64,000 nt of DNA, from positions 744,421-808,420 of the forward strand of contig NZ_SADE01000002.1 of NCBI RefSeq assembly GCF_004005845.1, read 5' to 3'. This DNA is from Hwanghaeella grinnelliae (GTDB lineage: Bacteria > Pseudomonadota > Alphaproteobacteria > UBA8366 > Aestuariispiraceae). The position numbers and the translations under genes are program-made. Every line of letters starts with the position of its first letter. Position 1 is the stretch's first letter. This document shows, piece after piece, positions 26,782 through 36,166 of the stretch. Below the pieces are notes generated by a model. It did no database searches and was not told the origin of the DNA. It saw nothing but the letters and a program-made list of their open reading frames with translations.

Positions 26782-28603
26782 CGACAAGAAGGGTAAGACC
26801 GTCACCGGCAAGGCGCCGCCCGAGCCGGACGAAGAAGTGCCCGCGATGGCTACTTTCCTGGGGGCCGGTGTTTCACCTGGCATCGTCATGGGCCCGGCAC
26901 GGGTCATCGAATCAGGGTCACTCTCCGTCCCGGAATATGCACTGAAGACCGACAAAGATATTGAGGCGGATACGGAACGGCTGGAACGTGCGCTTGCGAA
27001 ATCGCGCCGCCAGCTGAAGGCCCTGCGCACGAAATCCAAGAGCCTGCCGCCCGCGGCGGCGGAAGAAATGGGTTACCTGTTGGATGCGCATGGGGCGATG
27101 CTGGCCGAATCCCGGTTGGTTCGCGGATTCCGCCGCCGTATCCAAGAAGGCCAAATCAACGCGGAAGCCGCGGTTCAAACCGAAGTCGCCCATATGGCGC
27201 GCGGCTTCGAACAATTGGACGATCCCTATATCGCGGCCCGTGCGACCGATGTTCGGGAGGTCGGCGGGCGCGTCCTGCGGAACCTGATGGAAGGGAAATC
27301 GCCTTCGCTGGGCGAGCTTTCGGCCGGGACAATCCTGATCGCGGAGGATATCACGCCGGCTGACACAGCGCAGATGGACCCGGCGGTCGTCGGTGGATTC
27401 GCCGCCGTCCTCGGCGGGGCGGAAGGGCACGCCGCGATCATGGCGCGTTCGCTGGGGCTGCCCGCGGTGCTGGGCGCGGCGGGGCTGCTGCAGGCGGTAA
27501 AGACCGGCGACATCGTCATCGTCGATGGACAGGCGGGCCGCATTGTCGTTAATCCCGACAAAGCCACCCAGCGCCGATATGAAGACAAACGCGCGGTTCT
27601 GTTGCGCGAAACAGTGAAGCTGCAGCGGTTGCGGGACGTCCCCGCCATCACCGCCGATGGAGCGAAAGTCACATTGCTCGCCAATCTGGAACTGGTTCGC
27701 GATACAAAGCATGCGACTGAGGCGGGTGCCGAAGGAATCGGACTGCTGCGCACGGAATTCATGTTCATGAACCGCAGCGATGTGCCGAACGAGGAAGAGC
27801 AATACGAGATATTGAGCACCGTTGTGAAGCACATGGACGGCCGCCCGGTCACTGTCAGGACTTTGGATATAGGCGGAGAAAAACTTGCGTATTCGCTTGG
27901 CGCGATCCTCGACGATCATGTTGGAGATGCGGTGAACCCCGCGCTTGGCGTGCGTGCCATTCGTCTGTCGCTGCGCGAACCGAAACTGTTCGAAGCCCAG
28001 CTTTGTGCGATTCTTCGGGCGGCGGCGCATGGGCCGGTCCGCATCCTGCTTCCGATGATCACCACGCCGGGGGAAGTGAAACAGGTCCGCGACATCGTGA
28101 CACGCCTTTGGCTCAGACTGCAGCGGCGCGGTGTGGATCTGCCGGATGAAGTTCCGCCGATCGGGGTGATGATCGAAATACCGGGGGCGGCGCTCGCCGC
28201 CGATGCCTTGGCGCAGACGGCGGACTTCTTCGCCATCGGTAGCAATGATTTGACCATGTACACGCTGGCCATAGACCGAGCGGACGAACGCGTTGCCCAC
28301 CTATACAACCCGCTGCATCCGGCGGTGCTGCGCCTGATCGAATTTACCGTACAGGCGGCGTTAAGGGCCCGGATTCCGGTCAGTATTTGCGGTGAAATCG
28401 CCGGTGATCCTCGATTCACGCCCTTGCTGTTGGGCTTTGGCGTGCGGGAGCTGTCGATGTCTCCCATGGCGCTCGCCAGGGTCAAACAACGCATTCTAAA
28501 ACTGGATACGGCGGATGCGGCAAGACGGGCACGATTGGTGATGGAAATTGCCGATTCCGGCCGAATCGCCGCCTTGCTCGACGATATGGATGGTCTTGCG
28601 TGA
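26768..28603 (+). CDS. ptsI: PTS enzyme I (phosphoenolpyruvate-protein phosphotransferase)
   Basis: 611 residues without a GAF domain, so PtsI rather than PtsP type. The phospho-His lies in GGAEGHAAIMARSLGLPAV, where the usual T-S before His is E-G, as I recall for alphaproteobacterial homologues. The PEP-binding barrel has GIGLLRTEFMF, RTLDIGGEK, SNDLTMYTLAIDR and the catalytic Cys in VSICGEIAGD. ATG 26768 is chosen because it starts the conserved protein and overlaps HPr by 14 bp. The N-terminal 30 residues are a polar extension. It starts the phosphate chain PEP-EI-HPr-EIIA. Confidence 0.95.
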   Translation: MSRTDDKKGKTVTGKAPPEPDEEVPAMATFLGAGVSPGIVMGPARVIESGSLSVPEYALKTDKDIEADTERLERALAKSRRQLKALRTKSKSLPPAAAEEMGYLLDAHGAMLAESRLVRGFRRRIQEGQINAEAAVQTEVAHMARGFEQLDDPYIAARATDVREVGGRVLRNLMEGKSPSLGELSAGTILIAEDITPADTAQMDPAVVGGFAAVLGGAEGHAAIMARSLGLPAVLGAAGLLQAVKTGDIVIVDGQAGRIVVNPDKATQRRYEDKRAVLLRETVKLQRLRDVPAITADGAKVTLLANLELVRDTKHATEAGAEGIGLLRTEFMFMNRSDVPNEEEQYEILSTVVKHMDGRPVTVRTLDIGGEKLAYSLGAILDDHVGDAVNPALGVRAIRLSLREPKLFEAQLCAILRAAAHGPVRILLPMITTPGEVKQVRDIVTRLWLRLQRRGVDLPDEVPPIGVMIEIPGAALAADALAQTADFFAIGSNDLTMYTLAIDRADERVAHLYNPLHPAVLRLIEFTVQAALRARIPVSICGEIAGDPRFTPLLLGFGVRELSMSPMALARVKQRILKLDTADAARRARLVMEIADSGRIAALLDDMDGLA

Positions 28604-28804
28604 AACAGAGATCCGTGGCCGATTTATTAGATATGACTGGATTTTGATCTTTTTGTGCGGCGAATACTTGGTCCGGTTGGCGGTTGTTATTGCGATATTA
28701 ACCTTTTTATGGGTACTGTCCGGCGGTTTCCATGCTGTCGAGAGGTAGAAAACCGCTCGCCGGATGCATGGGAGGGATGGTTGCCACCGAATTGGGGAGG
28801 TCTG

Positions 28805-29458
28805 ATGACTTCGTTCGGAAACGAAACGCAAAATGGGATGGTTGAACGATTTCGTCATCCCGCGATATCGCCGCAGAAGCGGTTCGCACGTCGTGCGCGC
28901 GGCGTGGTAGCGTCGCTTGCGCTGATTGCGATGACATCGCCCGCCATTGCCGGGACGGCGACACAGGCTTGCGAAAATGACATCGATTTCAAAGAGCTGG
29001 GCGCCAGTATCGTGGTCGCCCCGTCAAATGTGGATGCCGTTCCGCGCGGTGAACGGGCCAAGGCCGTCCGCTTCCTGCAGAGCGAATTGATGGTGGCGGC
29101 GCTGGCTTGCGATGCGCGCCAATATTACGGCGATTTCGTGAAGCGGTACAAAGTCAGCCTCGTCAGCAGCGGCCGTGACCTCAAGAATCATTTTGAGAAG
29201 GCGCACGGCCAGAAGAAGGGTTTCGCTGAGTTGAACCGATTCGTGACCCGTATGGCGAACAAAGCCTCGGGACGTATGGCGTCGCTCGGTGCGGATTTCT
29301 GCAGCAATATGCATGCGACTTACAAGCACCTGTTGTCGAAGGACGACGTCCAGCTCACCGGGTTCTCGCTTGGCTATCAGGCCCGTGTTCAAGGCCAGGA
29401 GCAATTAGTCGCCGCGGATTGTGATCAACCGCAGCAACTTTCCGCCATTCCCCAGTAA
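28805..29458 (+). CDS. secreted protein of unknown function
   Basis: 217 residues from ATG 28805, just after GGGGAGG. A basic region (RFARRARG) precedes a hydrophobic segment and an AIAG cleavage-like site near residue 49, so export by Sec is likely. The mature part has four cysteines (ACEND, ACDAR, FCSNM, DCDQ), which could form two disulfides in the periplasm. I recognise no family. The 200 bp upstream are AT-rich and hold its promoter region. A terminator follows. Confidence 0.7.
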   Translation: MTSFGNETQNGMVERFRHPAISPQKRFARRARGVVASLALIAMTSPAIAGTATQACENDIDFKELGASIVVAPSNVDAVPRGERAKAVRFLQSELMVAALACDARQYYGDFVKRYKVSLVSSGRDLKNHFEKAHGQKKGFAELNRFVTRMANKASGRMASLGADFCSNMHATYKHLLSKDDVQLTGFSLGYQARVQGQEQLVAADCDQPQQLSAIPQ

Positions 29459-29507
29459 GGGCCTCCGGCAAGGCTTGGCCTTTAAGCCGATAACTGAATC
29501 TATTGCG

Positions 29508-29539
29508 ACCGCCCCGCCTTAGTGGGGCGGTTCTGTTTT
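29508..29539 (+). terminator. Rho-independent terminator between convergent genes
   Basis: ACCGCCCC (29508-29515) and GGGGCGGT (29524-29531) are perfect 8-bp arms with an 8-nt loop, followed by TCTGTTTT. The loop includes the stop codon of the convergent EamA gene. Confidence 0.8.
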
Positions 29540-30436
29540 AGTCGGCGGGCGGGACAACTGCCGCTCGCGGTAGACGACATACAGCGCGCTGCCGACGATC
29601 AGCGTAGCCCCGCCCCAAGTGATCATTTCGACGGTTTCCCCGAAGGCAATCCATCCGACCAGCGCGATAAAAGGCAGGCGGGTATAGTCAAACGGCAGCA
29701 CGACCGAGGCATCGGCCGCCTTGAAGCTGCTGGTCAGGAACATCTGAGCCGTCACCCCGAAGAAACCCAGCAAAACGCCGAGAATCCAAAATTCCGGGGT
29801 CATCGGAACCCAAACGGCGAGCGCGAAGGGTAGGGTGGCGATCGTCAGGATCAGGGACGTGTAAAAGACGACGCGGCCGGCCGGTTCCGTGCCGGTCAGC
29901 GCCTTAATGCAAAGCGCGGCGGTGGCCATCCCACAGGCGGCGCCCACGGCGGCCAGTGCGCCCGGCTCCAGTGCTTCCGTGCCCGGCCGCAGAATGATCA
30001 TCACGCCGGTAAACCCGAAGACGACGGCCGTCCAGCGTCGGGCGCGGACGACTTCCTTCAAAACCAATGCACTGCCGATGGTGGCGAAAAGCGGGGCTGT
30101 AAAACTGATCGCTGTGGCTTCCGCCAGGGGGATCGAAACCACGGCCGTCATCCAGAACAGCATTGCCGTGGTCGCCGCGCCGCCGCGGAACAGATACAGT
30201 TTCCACCGATGGGTCTTCAACTGCGCGAACCCACCCTTCATCGTAAACGGCAGCATGAACAGCAGCGCGAAGACTGAGCGCAGAAAGGCAATCTGGAACG
30301 GGTGCATGCCTTGGTCCGCGGCCTCCCGGACGAAGCCGTTCATGACCGCGAATAGGGCTGCGGATATGATCATCCAGGCGGCGCCCCAGACCGGGCCGTT
30401 CAAAACGGTTGTGTTTGCTGCGCTCTTATCGCTCAC
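29519..30436 (-). CDS. EamA/DMT-superfamily exporter
   Basis: 305 residues with ten hydrophobic helices in two EamA repeats (AAWMIISAALFAVMNGFVREA at the start; AAVGAACGMATAALCIKALTG beginning the second). Members of the drug/metabolite transporter superfamily export amino acids or other small metabolites. GTG 30436 gives the family-typical length; a GTG at 30502 would add 22 polar residues without a good ribosome site, so the start is uncertain. Divergent from the acetoacetyl-CoA synthetase gene. Confidence 0.83.
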   Translation of the reverse strand: MSDKSAANTTVLNGPVWGAAWMIISAALFAVMNGFVREAADQGMHPFQIAFLRSVFALLFMLPFTMKGGFAQLKTHRWKLYLFRGGAATTAMLFWMTAVVSIPLAEATAISFTAPLFATIGSALVLKEVVRARRWTAVVFGFTGVMIILRPGTEALEPGALAAVGAACGMATAALCIKALTGTEPAGRVVFYTSLILTIATLPFALAVWVPMTPEFWILGVLLGFFGVTAQMFLTSSFKAADASVVLPFDYTRLPFIALVGWIAFGETVEMITWGGATLIVGSALYVVYRERQLSRPPTKTEPPH

Positions 30437-30622
30437 GGTTATCCGTAGAATCCTGTCGGCCTGGACGGATGGTTGGGCATTGGATGCGGTGCCGTCCGGC
30501 ACATTGTGACATTGCTGGCACTTGGAGCACCCGTCCGCCCGTGCTATCCCAGCGCCCGAAATTCAACAAGGTATAGGGCGGGAACAAGTCTGTGTCCGCA
30601 CCTCTTTCAGGGGACCTACGAA

Positions 30623-32593
30623 ATGAATGACATCGCCGGCGCAAAACCGTTGTGGCAGCCTTCCACGGAACAGGTCGCGGGAACCACGTTGACCGCGTTC
30701 ACCCGCGAGCTGGAATCGCGCTACGGCGTCAGCCTTCCGGATTTTGCCGCCTTGCATGCCTTTTCGGTGGATGAAGCGGAAAAATTCTGGGACGCGTTCT
30801 GGGACTTCGCCGGCATTATCGCCGAAACCAAGGGCGAGCGAGTGCTGATTGACGGCGACAAGATGCCCGGCGCGCAATTCTTCCCCGATGCGAAATTGAA
30901 TTTCGCGGAAAACCTGCTGCGCCGCCGCGACGATAGCGATGCGCTGGTCTTTTGGTCGGAAGACAAGGTGAAGCGCCGGATGAGCTGGGCGGAACTCCAT
31001 GCGCTCGTCTCCAAACTGTCGCAGGCCCTGAAGGCGTGCGGCGTCGGTCCGGGCGATCGTGTCGCCGGTTTCGTCCCGAATATGCCGGAGACGATCGCAG
31101 CGATGCTGGCGGCGACCTCGCTGGGCGCGATCTGGACGTCGTGCTCCCCCGATTTTGGCGTACGCGGTGTGCTCGATCGGTTTGGCCAGACCGAACCGAA
31201 GGTCCTTTTCACCGCCGACGGTTATTTCTACAACGGCAAGACCATCGAAAGCTTGCCGCGGGTACGCGAATTCCTCGCCGAGCTTCCCAGTGTGGAGAAG
31301 GTCGTCGTCATGCCTTTGATCCATGACGAACCCGATTGCTCTTCTGTTGCAGGCGCGGAAAGCATCGCGGAATTCACGAAAGGCTTCGAAGCGGGTGAAA
31401 TCGAGTATGTCCGGCTGCCGTTCAATCACCCTCTCTATGTCATGTATTCATCCGGTACGACGGGCGTGCCGAAATGTATCGTGCATGGCGCCGGCGGATC
31501 GCTGATCAACCAGATGAAGGAGCATATGCTCCATACCGACACCAAGCCGGGCGATCGTGCCTTCTATTTCACGACCTGCGGCTGGATGATGTGGAACTGG
31601 TTGGTGGCGGGGCTTGCTTGTGAGGCGACTTTGCTGCTTTTCGACGGTTCGCCGTTCGCGCCTAGCGGGAATATCCTGTTCGACTTCGCCGATGCGGAAA
31701 AGATGACGCTTTTTGGAACGTCGGCCAAGTGGATCGACGCGATCAACAAGGGTGGCTTGGTTCCGAAAGACACGCATGATCTTTCCACTGTGAAGGTAAT
31801 GACGTCGACCGGTTCGCCGCTGGTGCCCGAAAGCTTCGACTTCGTCTACGATAAGATCAAAGCGGATATGCAGTTGGCCTCCATTTCCGGCGGCACGGAT
31901 ATCGTCGGTTGTTTCATGCTGGGCAATCCGAACGGTCCGGTCTGGCGCGGTGAGATCCAGGCGCTGGGCCTTGGCATGGATGTGCAGGTCTATGATGACG
32001 ACGGAAATCCCGTTCGTGGGGAAAAAGGCGAGCTGGTTTGCTGCAAACCCTTCCCGAATATGCCGGTCATGTTCTGGAATGACGAAGACGGCAGCCGATA
32101 CCGGGGCGCCTATTTCGAGAAATACGACAACATCTGGTGCCATGGGGACTTCGTGGAATTGACCGAGCATGACGGTATCATCGTTTACGGACGGTCCGAT
32201 GCGACGTTGAACCCGGGTGGTGTGCGGATCGGCACGGCGGAGATCTATCGCCAGGTGGAAACCTTCCCGCAGGTATTGGAAGCCATCGTCATCGGCCAGG
32301 ATTGGGACAACGATACCCGTGTCGTGCTTTTCGTGCGGATGGCGGAAGGCGAGGACCTGACCGAAGACCTGCAGAAGGAAATCCGCACGCGGGTTCGCAC
32401 CAATTGCACGCCGCGCCACGTGCCGGCCAAGATTGTCGCCATCGACGATATTCCGCGCACCAAGTCGGGGAAGATCACCGAGCTTGCTGTCCGCGACGTG
32501 GTCCATGGGCGCGCGGTGAAGAACCAGGAAGCGCTCGCCAATCCTGAAGCACTGAAGCTGTACGAAGGCATCGCAACCTTGCAGGAAGACTAA
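30623..32593 (+). CDS. acetoacetyl-CoA synthetase (acetoacetate-CoA ligase)
   Basis: 656 residues, the normal length. The AMP-binding signature is [16 protein letters not shown], preceded by [10 protein letters not shown] and [15 protein letters not shown], typical of acetoacetyl-CoA synthetases. The adenylation Lys lies in [15 protein letters not shown] near the C-terminus. It activates acetoacetate with ATP and CoA, feeding ketone bodies or PHB-derived acetoacetate back to acetyl-CoA. The start is ATG 30623, about 10 bp after CAGGGGA; the frame opens at 30473. It complements phaB at 7.1 kb. Confidence 0.93.
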   Translation: MNDIAGAKPLWQPSTEQVAGTTLTAFTRELESRYGVSLPDFAALHAFSVDEAEKFWDAFWDFAGIIAETKGERVLIDGDKMPGAQFFPDAKLNFAENLLRRRDDSDALVFWSEDKVKRRMSWAELHALVSKLSQALKACGVGPGDRVAGFVPNMPETIAAMLAATSLGAIWTSCSPDFGVRGVLDRFGQTEPKVLFTADGYFYNGKTIESLPRVREFLAELPSVEKVVVMPLIHDEPDCSSVAGAESIAEFTKGFEAGEIEYVRLPFNHPLYVMYSSGTTGVPKCIVHGAGGSLINQMKEHMLHTDTKPGDRAFYFTTCGWMMWNWLVAGLACEATLLLFDGSPFAPSGNILFDFADAEKMTLFGTSAKWIDAINKGGLVPKDTHDLSTVKVMTSTGSPLVPESFDFVYDKIKADMQLASISGGTDIVGCFMLGNPNGPVWRGEIQALGLGMDVQVYDDDGNPVRGEKGELVCCKPFPNMPVMFWNDEDGSRYRGAYFEKYDNIWCHGDFVELTEHDGIIVYGRSDATLNPGGVRIGTAEIYRQVETFPQVLEAIVIGQDWDNDTRVVLFVRMAEGEDLTEDLQKEIRTRVRTNCTPRHVPAKIVAIDDIPRTKSGKITELAVRDVVHGRAVKNQEALANPEALKLYEGIATLQED

Positions 32594-32624
32594 ACGGGCG
32601 GAACGGGAATGCCGGAACGGTCGG

Positions 32625-33227
32625 TCAGAACCGGCCTGTCCGGCGAAGCTCGGCCAAGGTGCGGGCCAAGGCAACGGCGTCGTCTATGGCGGAATGCAGG
32701 GCCCCGGTCATCGGCAACCCCAAACGAGCCGGCAATAAGCCGGTGGTCAGTTCACCGGGAGCCGCAGAAAGGACCCGTTCCAGCGCCGGGCGTATATTTG
32801 CGAACCGTTCCTTTGCAATGGGAACGTCCACCCCTTGAATGCCGGCGCTGATTTCGAATACGGCAGAGTCGTTGCCGTTCGAAACAAACAGACCGCAGCC
32901 CTGTCCGAATTTGGCGAAGTCGTGGAACAGCACCGATAGAGGTACACCCTCCTTGTCGATGTCTTCCTGACGAATCCCGGTTAGATCCTTGAAGTAGTCG
33001 GAAAGCCGCGGGTTGACCTTGGGAACTGTGAAGCGCTGAAACTGGTCAAGGACGTGGAAGTCAGTGGCATCGACCCGAACCGCCCCGACCTCCACCAATT
33101 CCCGATGTTCCCAATCCGCCGACCAACGGCGTTCCTGGCTGCCTTCCCAGGCGGTATATTCGGTATCGAACAGGACCAGTTCGCCGCTGGTGGGCAAGGC
33201 GTATTCCGGTGAGCCCTGCGCGGTCAT
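32625..33227 (-). CDS. DEDDh 3'-5' exonuclease (RNase T / DnaQ-like)
   Basis: 200 residues. Exo I is LVLFDTEYTAWEG (Asp21, Glu23), the exo II region includes HVLDQFQRF, and exo III is HSAIDDA (His178, Asp183). The fold trims 3' ends of RNA or DNA. The long WEGSQERRW insert near the active site resembles KinA-inhibitor/ERI-1-like exonucleases. Its ATG overlaps the end of the MocR gene by 4 bp, so both are probably on one transcript, although no functional tie is obvious. Confidence 0.82.
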   Translation of the reverse strand: MTAQGSPEYALPTSGELVLFDTEYTAWEGSQERRWSADWEHRELVEVGAVRVDATDFHVLDQFQRFTVPKVNPRLSDYFKDLTGIRQEDIDKEGVPLSVLFHDFAKFGQGCGLFVSNGNDSAVFEISAGIQGVDVPIAKERFANIRPALERVLSAAPGELTTGLLPARLGLPMTGALHSAIDDAVALARTLAELRRTGRF

Positions 33228-34789
33228 TGCCTTAAGGCTTCCGCCAGCTTTTCCACTGCCTTCGGAATCTCATCTTCGTCGACCGCGGCGTATCCCAGCA
33301 TCAGTCCCTGTTGTGCCGGATATTCGTGGTAGAAGGATGACAGGGGCGAAACTGTGATGCCGGCGGCCTCGGCCCTGCGGGTTGCCTGGATATCATCCAT
33401 CCGCACAGTCATCGCCGGTTTTTGCCGCGCCAGAATATGCATGCCTGCCTCGGCCGGGCCGATTGTCAGCAAGTCGTCCAACTGCTCATGCGCGGCCGAG
33501 ATCAGCAATGCCTGGCGATGGGCATACAGCTTGCGCATGCGCCGTAAATGGGCGGCAAAATACCCGTCTTCGATAAAGGCGGTCAGCGCTGGCTGCGCCA
33601 CGGTGGATGGGTGATCATCCAATGCCGCGCGGGCAAAACGAAAGGAATCGGTCAGGTCCGGCGGTACGATCAGATAACCCAGCCGCAGCGACGGGAACAT
33701 GGTCTTGGAAAAGCTGCCCACATAGACAACCCGGTTGTCGCGGTCCAATCCCTGCAACGCGGCAAGCGGCTTTCCCGAATAACGGTATTCACTGTCGTAG
33801 TCGTCTTCGATGATCCAGCCGTCGACTCTTTGCGCCCAATCGAGCAAAGCTAGACGCCGCGCGAGCGACATGGTGACGCTGAGCGGATATTGGTGGGATG
33901 GCGCGACACAGACGAACCGTGCATCCGGCGCCTTTGCTTCGCCCGTGGCGATGTCCAGGCCTTCTTCATCGACCGGTGCGGGAACGACCTTCACGCCGGC
34001 GGCCATCAACGCGCCGCGAATGCCCGGATAGCCCGGATCTTCCACAAGCGCCCTGTCACCTTCGTCGAGCAGGACATGCGCGGCGAGCCCGATGGCCTGT
34101 TGTGCGCCGGAAACGATGATGACCTGTTCCACCTCACACCGAACCCCTCGTGCGGTGCGGACATAATCGGCAATCGTCCGGCGCAAAGGCATGTAGCCGG
34201 CCGGCTCGGTATTGGCCATCAGGTCCATGGGCGGCCGTCGCCAGGCGCGCGCCATCAACCGGGCCCAAATGTCGAACGGGAAGTTGCGCAATTCCGGGAC
34301 GCCCGGCGCAAAGGCCAGACCACGCCGCGTGCGCCGCCGGCGCAAGCCGGCAAGCTGGGTGCCACGGCGGGAAAGGCCGCGTTGCCGGGGTGACGATTTC
34401 AAATCGTGAAGTGCCGCCGACCCGGCGTCGGTATTGGACCCGCCCGACCGGACGCCACCCGACCCGACGCCATTGGGGCCGCCCAGCACGGAAAGGGCCT
34501 CCTCCGGCAACTCACTGGTCACGAAAGTACCGGCGCCGACGCGGCCCTCTAAATATCCTTCGGCCAATAACTGATCGAAGGCGGCAGTGACGGTGTTGCG
34601 TGAAATCTCCAGGTCGCGCGCCAAGGTGCGCGTGGCGGGAAGGCGCGATCCGGCTTGTAGCCGCCCGGTCAGAATCGTTTCCCGCAGCTGCTCATACAGC
34701 TGGCGGTGCAACGGGTCTTCCGCCGTCCTGTCCAGTGTGATTGGCAGTACGGCGGCCTTGGTTGTTCGAAGGGCAAGTCGCGTGGTCAT
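33224..34789 (-). CDS. MocR/PdxR-type transcriptional regulator (GntR HTH plus aminotransferase fold)
   Basis: 521 residues. The GntR winged helix is at about 20-90 (DPLHRQLYEQLRETILTG, SRNTVTAAFDQL), followed by a glycine-rich linker and a fold-type I aminotransferase domain with SGAQQAIGL, DDYDSEYRYSG and the PLP lysine in VGSFSKTMFPSLRLG. Such proteins sense PLP or amino compounds and switch adjacent genes. ATG 34789 with GGAAAG upstream is chosen; the frame opens at 34933. It is divergent from a GNAT and an FMN-binding split-barrel gene, its likely targets. Confidence 0.9.
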   Translation of the reverse strand: MTTRLALRTTKAAVLPITLDRTAEDPLHRQLYEQLRETILTGRLQAGSRLPATRTLARDLEISRNTVTAAFDQLLAEGYLEGRVGAGTFVTSELPEEALSVLGGPNGVGSGGVRSGGSNTDAGSAALHDLKSSPRQRGLSRRGTQLAGLRRRRTRRGLAFAPGVPELRNFPFDIWARLMARAWRRPPMDLMANTEPAGYMPLRRTIADYVRTARGVRCEVEQVIIVSGAQQAIGLAAHVLLDEGDRALVEDPGYPGIRGALMAAGVKVVPAPVDEEGLDIATGEAKAPDARFVCVAPSHQYPLSVTMSLARRLALLDWAQRVDGWIIEDDYDSEYRYSGKPLAALQGLDRDNRVVYVGSFSKTMFPSLRLGYLIVPPDLTDSFRFARAALDDHPSTVAQPALTAFIEDGYFAAHLRRMRKLYAHRQALLISAAHEQLDDLLTIGPAEAGMHILARQKPAMTVRMDDIQATRRAEAAGITVSPLSSFYHEYPAQQGLMLGYAAVDEDEIPKAVEKLAEALRQ

Positions 34790-34800
34790 GATCTTTCCAT

Positions 34801-34830
34801 AGAATGGCCCCGTTAGAATGGCAAGAATGG
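34801..34830. promoter_or_regulatory. three AGAATGG direct repeats, candidate MocR operator
   Basis: AGAATGG occurs at 34801-34807, 34815-34821 and 34824-34830, all in the same orientation, in the divergent promoter region 12-41 bp above the MocR gene and 63-92 bp above the GNAT gene. MocR-family regulators typically bind direct repeats in such regions. Binding itself is inferred. Confidence 0.55.
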
Positions 34831-34892
34831 TTCTTTGGGGAAAGCCAATATGGAGCCTAGATATAGGCGATTTTTTAAAGGGTGAGGGATCC

Positions 34893-35378
34893 ATGAGCAG
34901 TTCTGCCGCGCATAAATCTGGAAGCGATATCACAATCCGGTTTCTCGAACCGGGCGATGAAACCGAATGGCGTCGCCTTTGGACCGGATATCTCGAATTC
35001 TACGAGTCGACGGTTTCGGAAGACGTCTATCGCTCCAGTTTCGATCGCATGATGCAGGGGAATGCGGGGGCGCCGAACGAGTTCCGCGGTCTGCTGGCAT
35101 TGGTTGACGGCAAGCCGGTGGGCCTTGTCCATTACGTGTTCCATCGCCACGGCTGGAAGATCGAAAATGTCTGTTACCTGCAGGATCTCTATGCGGATCC
35201 GTCGGTTCGCGGCACCGGCGTGGGGCGTGCCTTGATCGAGGCTGTCTATGAAAAGGCGGACGAAGAAGGATGTCCGGCGGTCTATTGGATGACCCAGGAA
35301 TTCAACAAAACCGCCCGGCAACTCTATGACCGGATCGGTGTTCTAACACCCTTCATCAAATACAACCGTCCCAGTTGA
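34893..35378 (+). CDS. GNAT-family N-acetyltransferase
   Basis: 161 residues. The acetyl-CoA-binding motif A reads DLYADPSVRGTGVGRALIEAV (R-G-T-G-V-G loop), followed by YWMTQEFNKTARQLYDRIG, the common motif B of this fold. It would acetylate a small amine or a protein N-terminus. ATG 34893 has GAGGGATCC upstream. It ends 23 bp before the FMN-binding protein gene, forming a two-gene unit opposite the MocR regulator. Confidence 0.88.
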   Translation: MSSSAAHKSGSDITIRFLEPGDETEWRRLWTGYLEFYESTVSEDVYRSSFDRMMQGNAGAPNEFRGLLALVDGKPVGLVHYVFHRHGWKIENVCYLQDLYADPSVRGTGVGRALIEAVYEKADEEGCPAVYWMTQEFNKTARQLYDRIGVLTPFIKYNRPS

Positions 35379-35401
35379 TCGAATATTCACAGGCAGGAAA
35401 A

Positions 35402-36061
35402 ATGACCGATACCACCTTTCCCATCACCGGCCGCAATAAAGTGAAGCGCGCTCCTTTGCGCGGCGCCTATGACAAAGCATCGGTCTATGCCGTGTTGGAC
35501 GAATGCCGGATCTGCCATGTCGGATACGTCGTGGACGGCCAGCCATATGTGACGCCAACCCTTTTCTGGCGGGACGGGAACACGCTGTATTGGCATGGGT
35601 CTTCAGCCAGTCGCATGCTGCGAACGGTAAAGACCGGCGTGAATGTATGCGTCACCGCCAGCCTGTTCGACGGTTGGGTCATGGCGCGGTCCGGCTTTCA
35701 TCACAGTGCCAATTACCGCAGTGTCATGGCCTATGGGACCGCCAGGGCCCTGGCGACGGAAGCGGAAAAGGACGCCGCCTTGAAGGTGATGATGGACGGT
35801 TTGTTTCCCGGACGGTGGGAAGAAATCCGCCCCTCCACGACGCAGGAGTTGAAGGCGACGACTGTCGTATCGATGGATATCGAACAAGCATCGGCCAAGA
35901 TCCGTTGCGGGGGCCCGATCGATGATGATGCGGATTATGACTTGCCGGTCTGGGCCGGCGTCCTGCCCGTGCGGCAGGTTCAAGGGGCACCGGTCCCGGA
36001 CCCGAAAATGACGGATGGGATTGAATTCCCGGAGAATTTATCGGCCTATTTGGCGGAATGA
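35402..36061 (+). CDS. pyridoxamine 5'-phosphate oxidase-family FMN-binding protein (NimA-like)
   Basis: 219 residues of the flavin split-barrel fold: KRAPLRGAYDKASVYAVLDE, CHVGYVVDGQPYVTPT and LYWHGSSASRML form the cofactor site of NimA/PdxH-like proteins (Pyridox_ox_2). Members bind FMN and reduce or oxidise small molecules; nitroimidazole reductases are included. The full PdxH substrate signature is not evident. ATG 35402 follows AGGAAAA. Its pairing with a GNAT and a MocR regulator is a known arrangement and suggests vitamin B6- or amine-responsive control. Confidence 0.83.
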   Translation: MTDTTFPITGRNKVKRAPLRGAYDKASVYAVLDECRICHVGYVVDGQPYVTPTLFWRDGNTLYWHGSSASRMLRTVKTGVNVCVTASLFDGWVMARSGFHHSANYRSVMAYGTARALATEAEKDAALKVMMDGLFPGRWEEIRPSTTQELKATTVVSMDIEQASAKIRCGGPIDDDADYDLPVWAGVLPVRQVQGAPVPDPKMTDGIEFPENLSAYLAE

Positions 36062-36166
36062 CAAAAGCCCCAACCAGCATTCCACGGTGAAGGGGAAGAC
36101 ATCTGTTCCCACCCGCTTGCGAAAGCGTGATTGTCTTTGCCGGGATGCCGGCGCTAGCGTCTTGGG

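Noticed and set aside
26918-28300. 460-codon minus-strand frame opposite the EI gene
   Set aside because: Shadow of PtsI, which has all its catalytic motifs.
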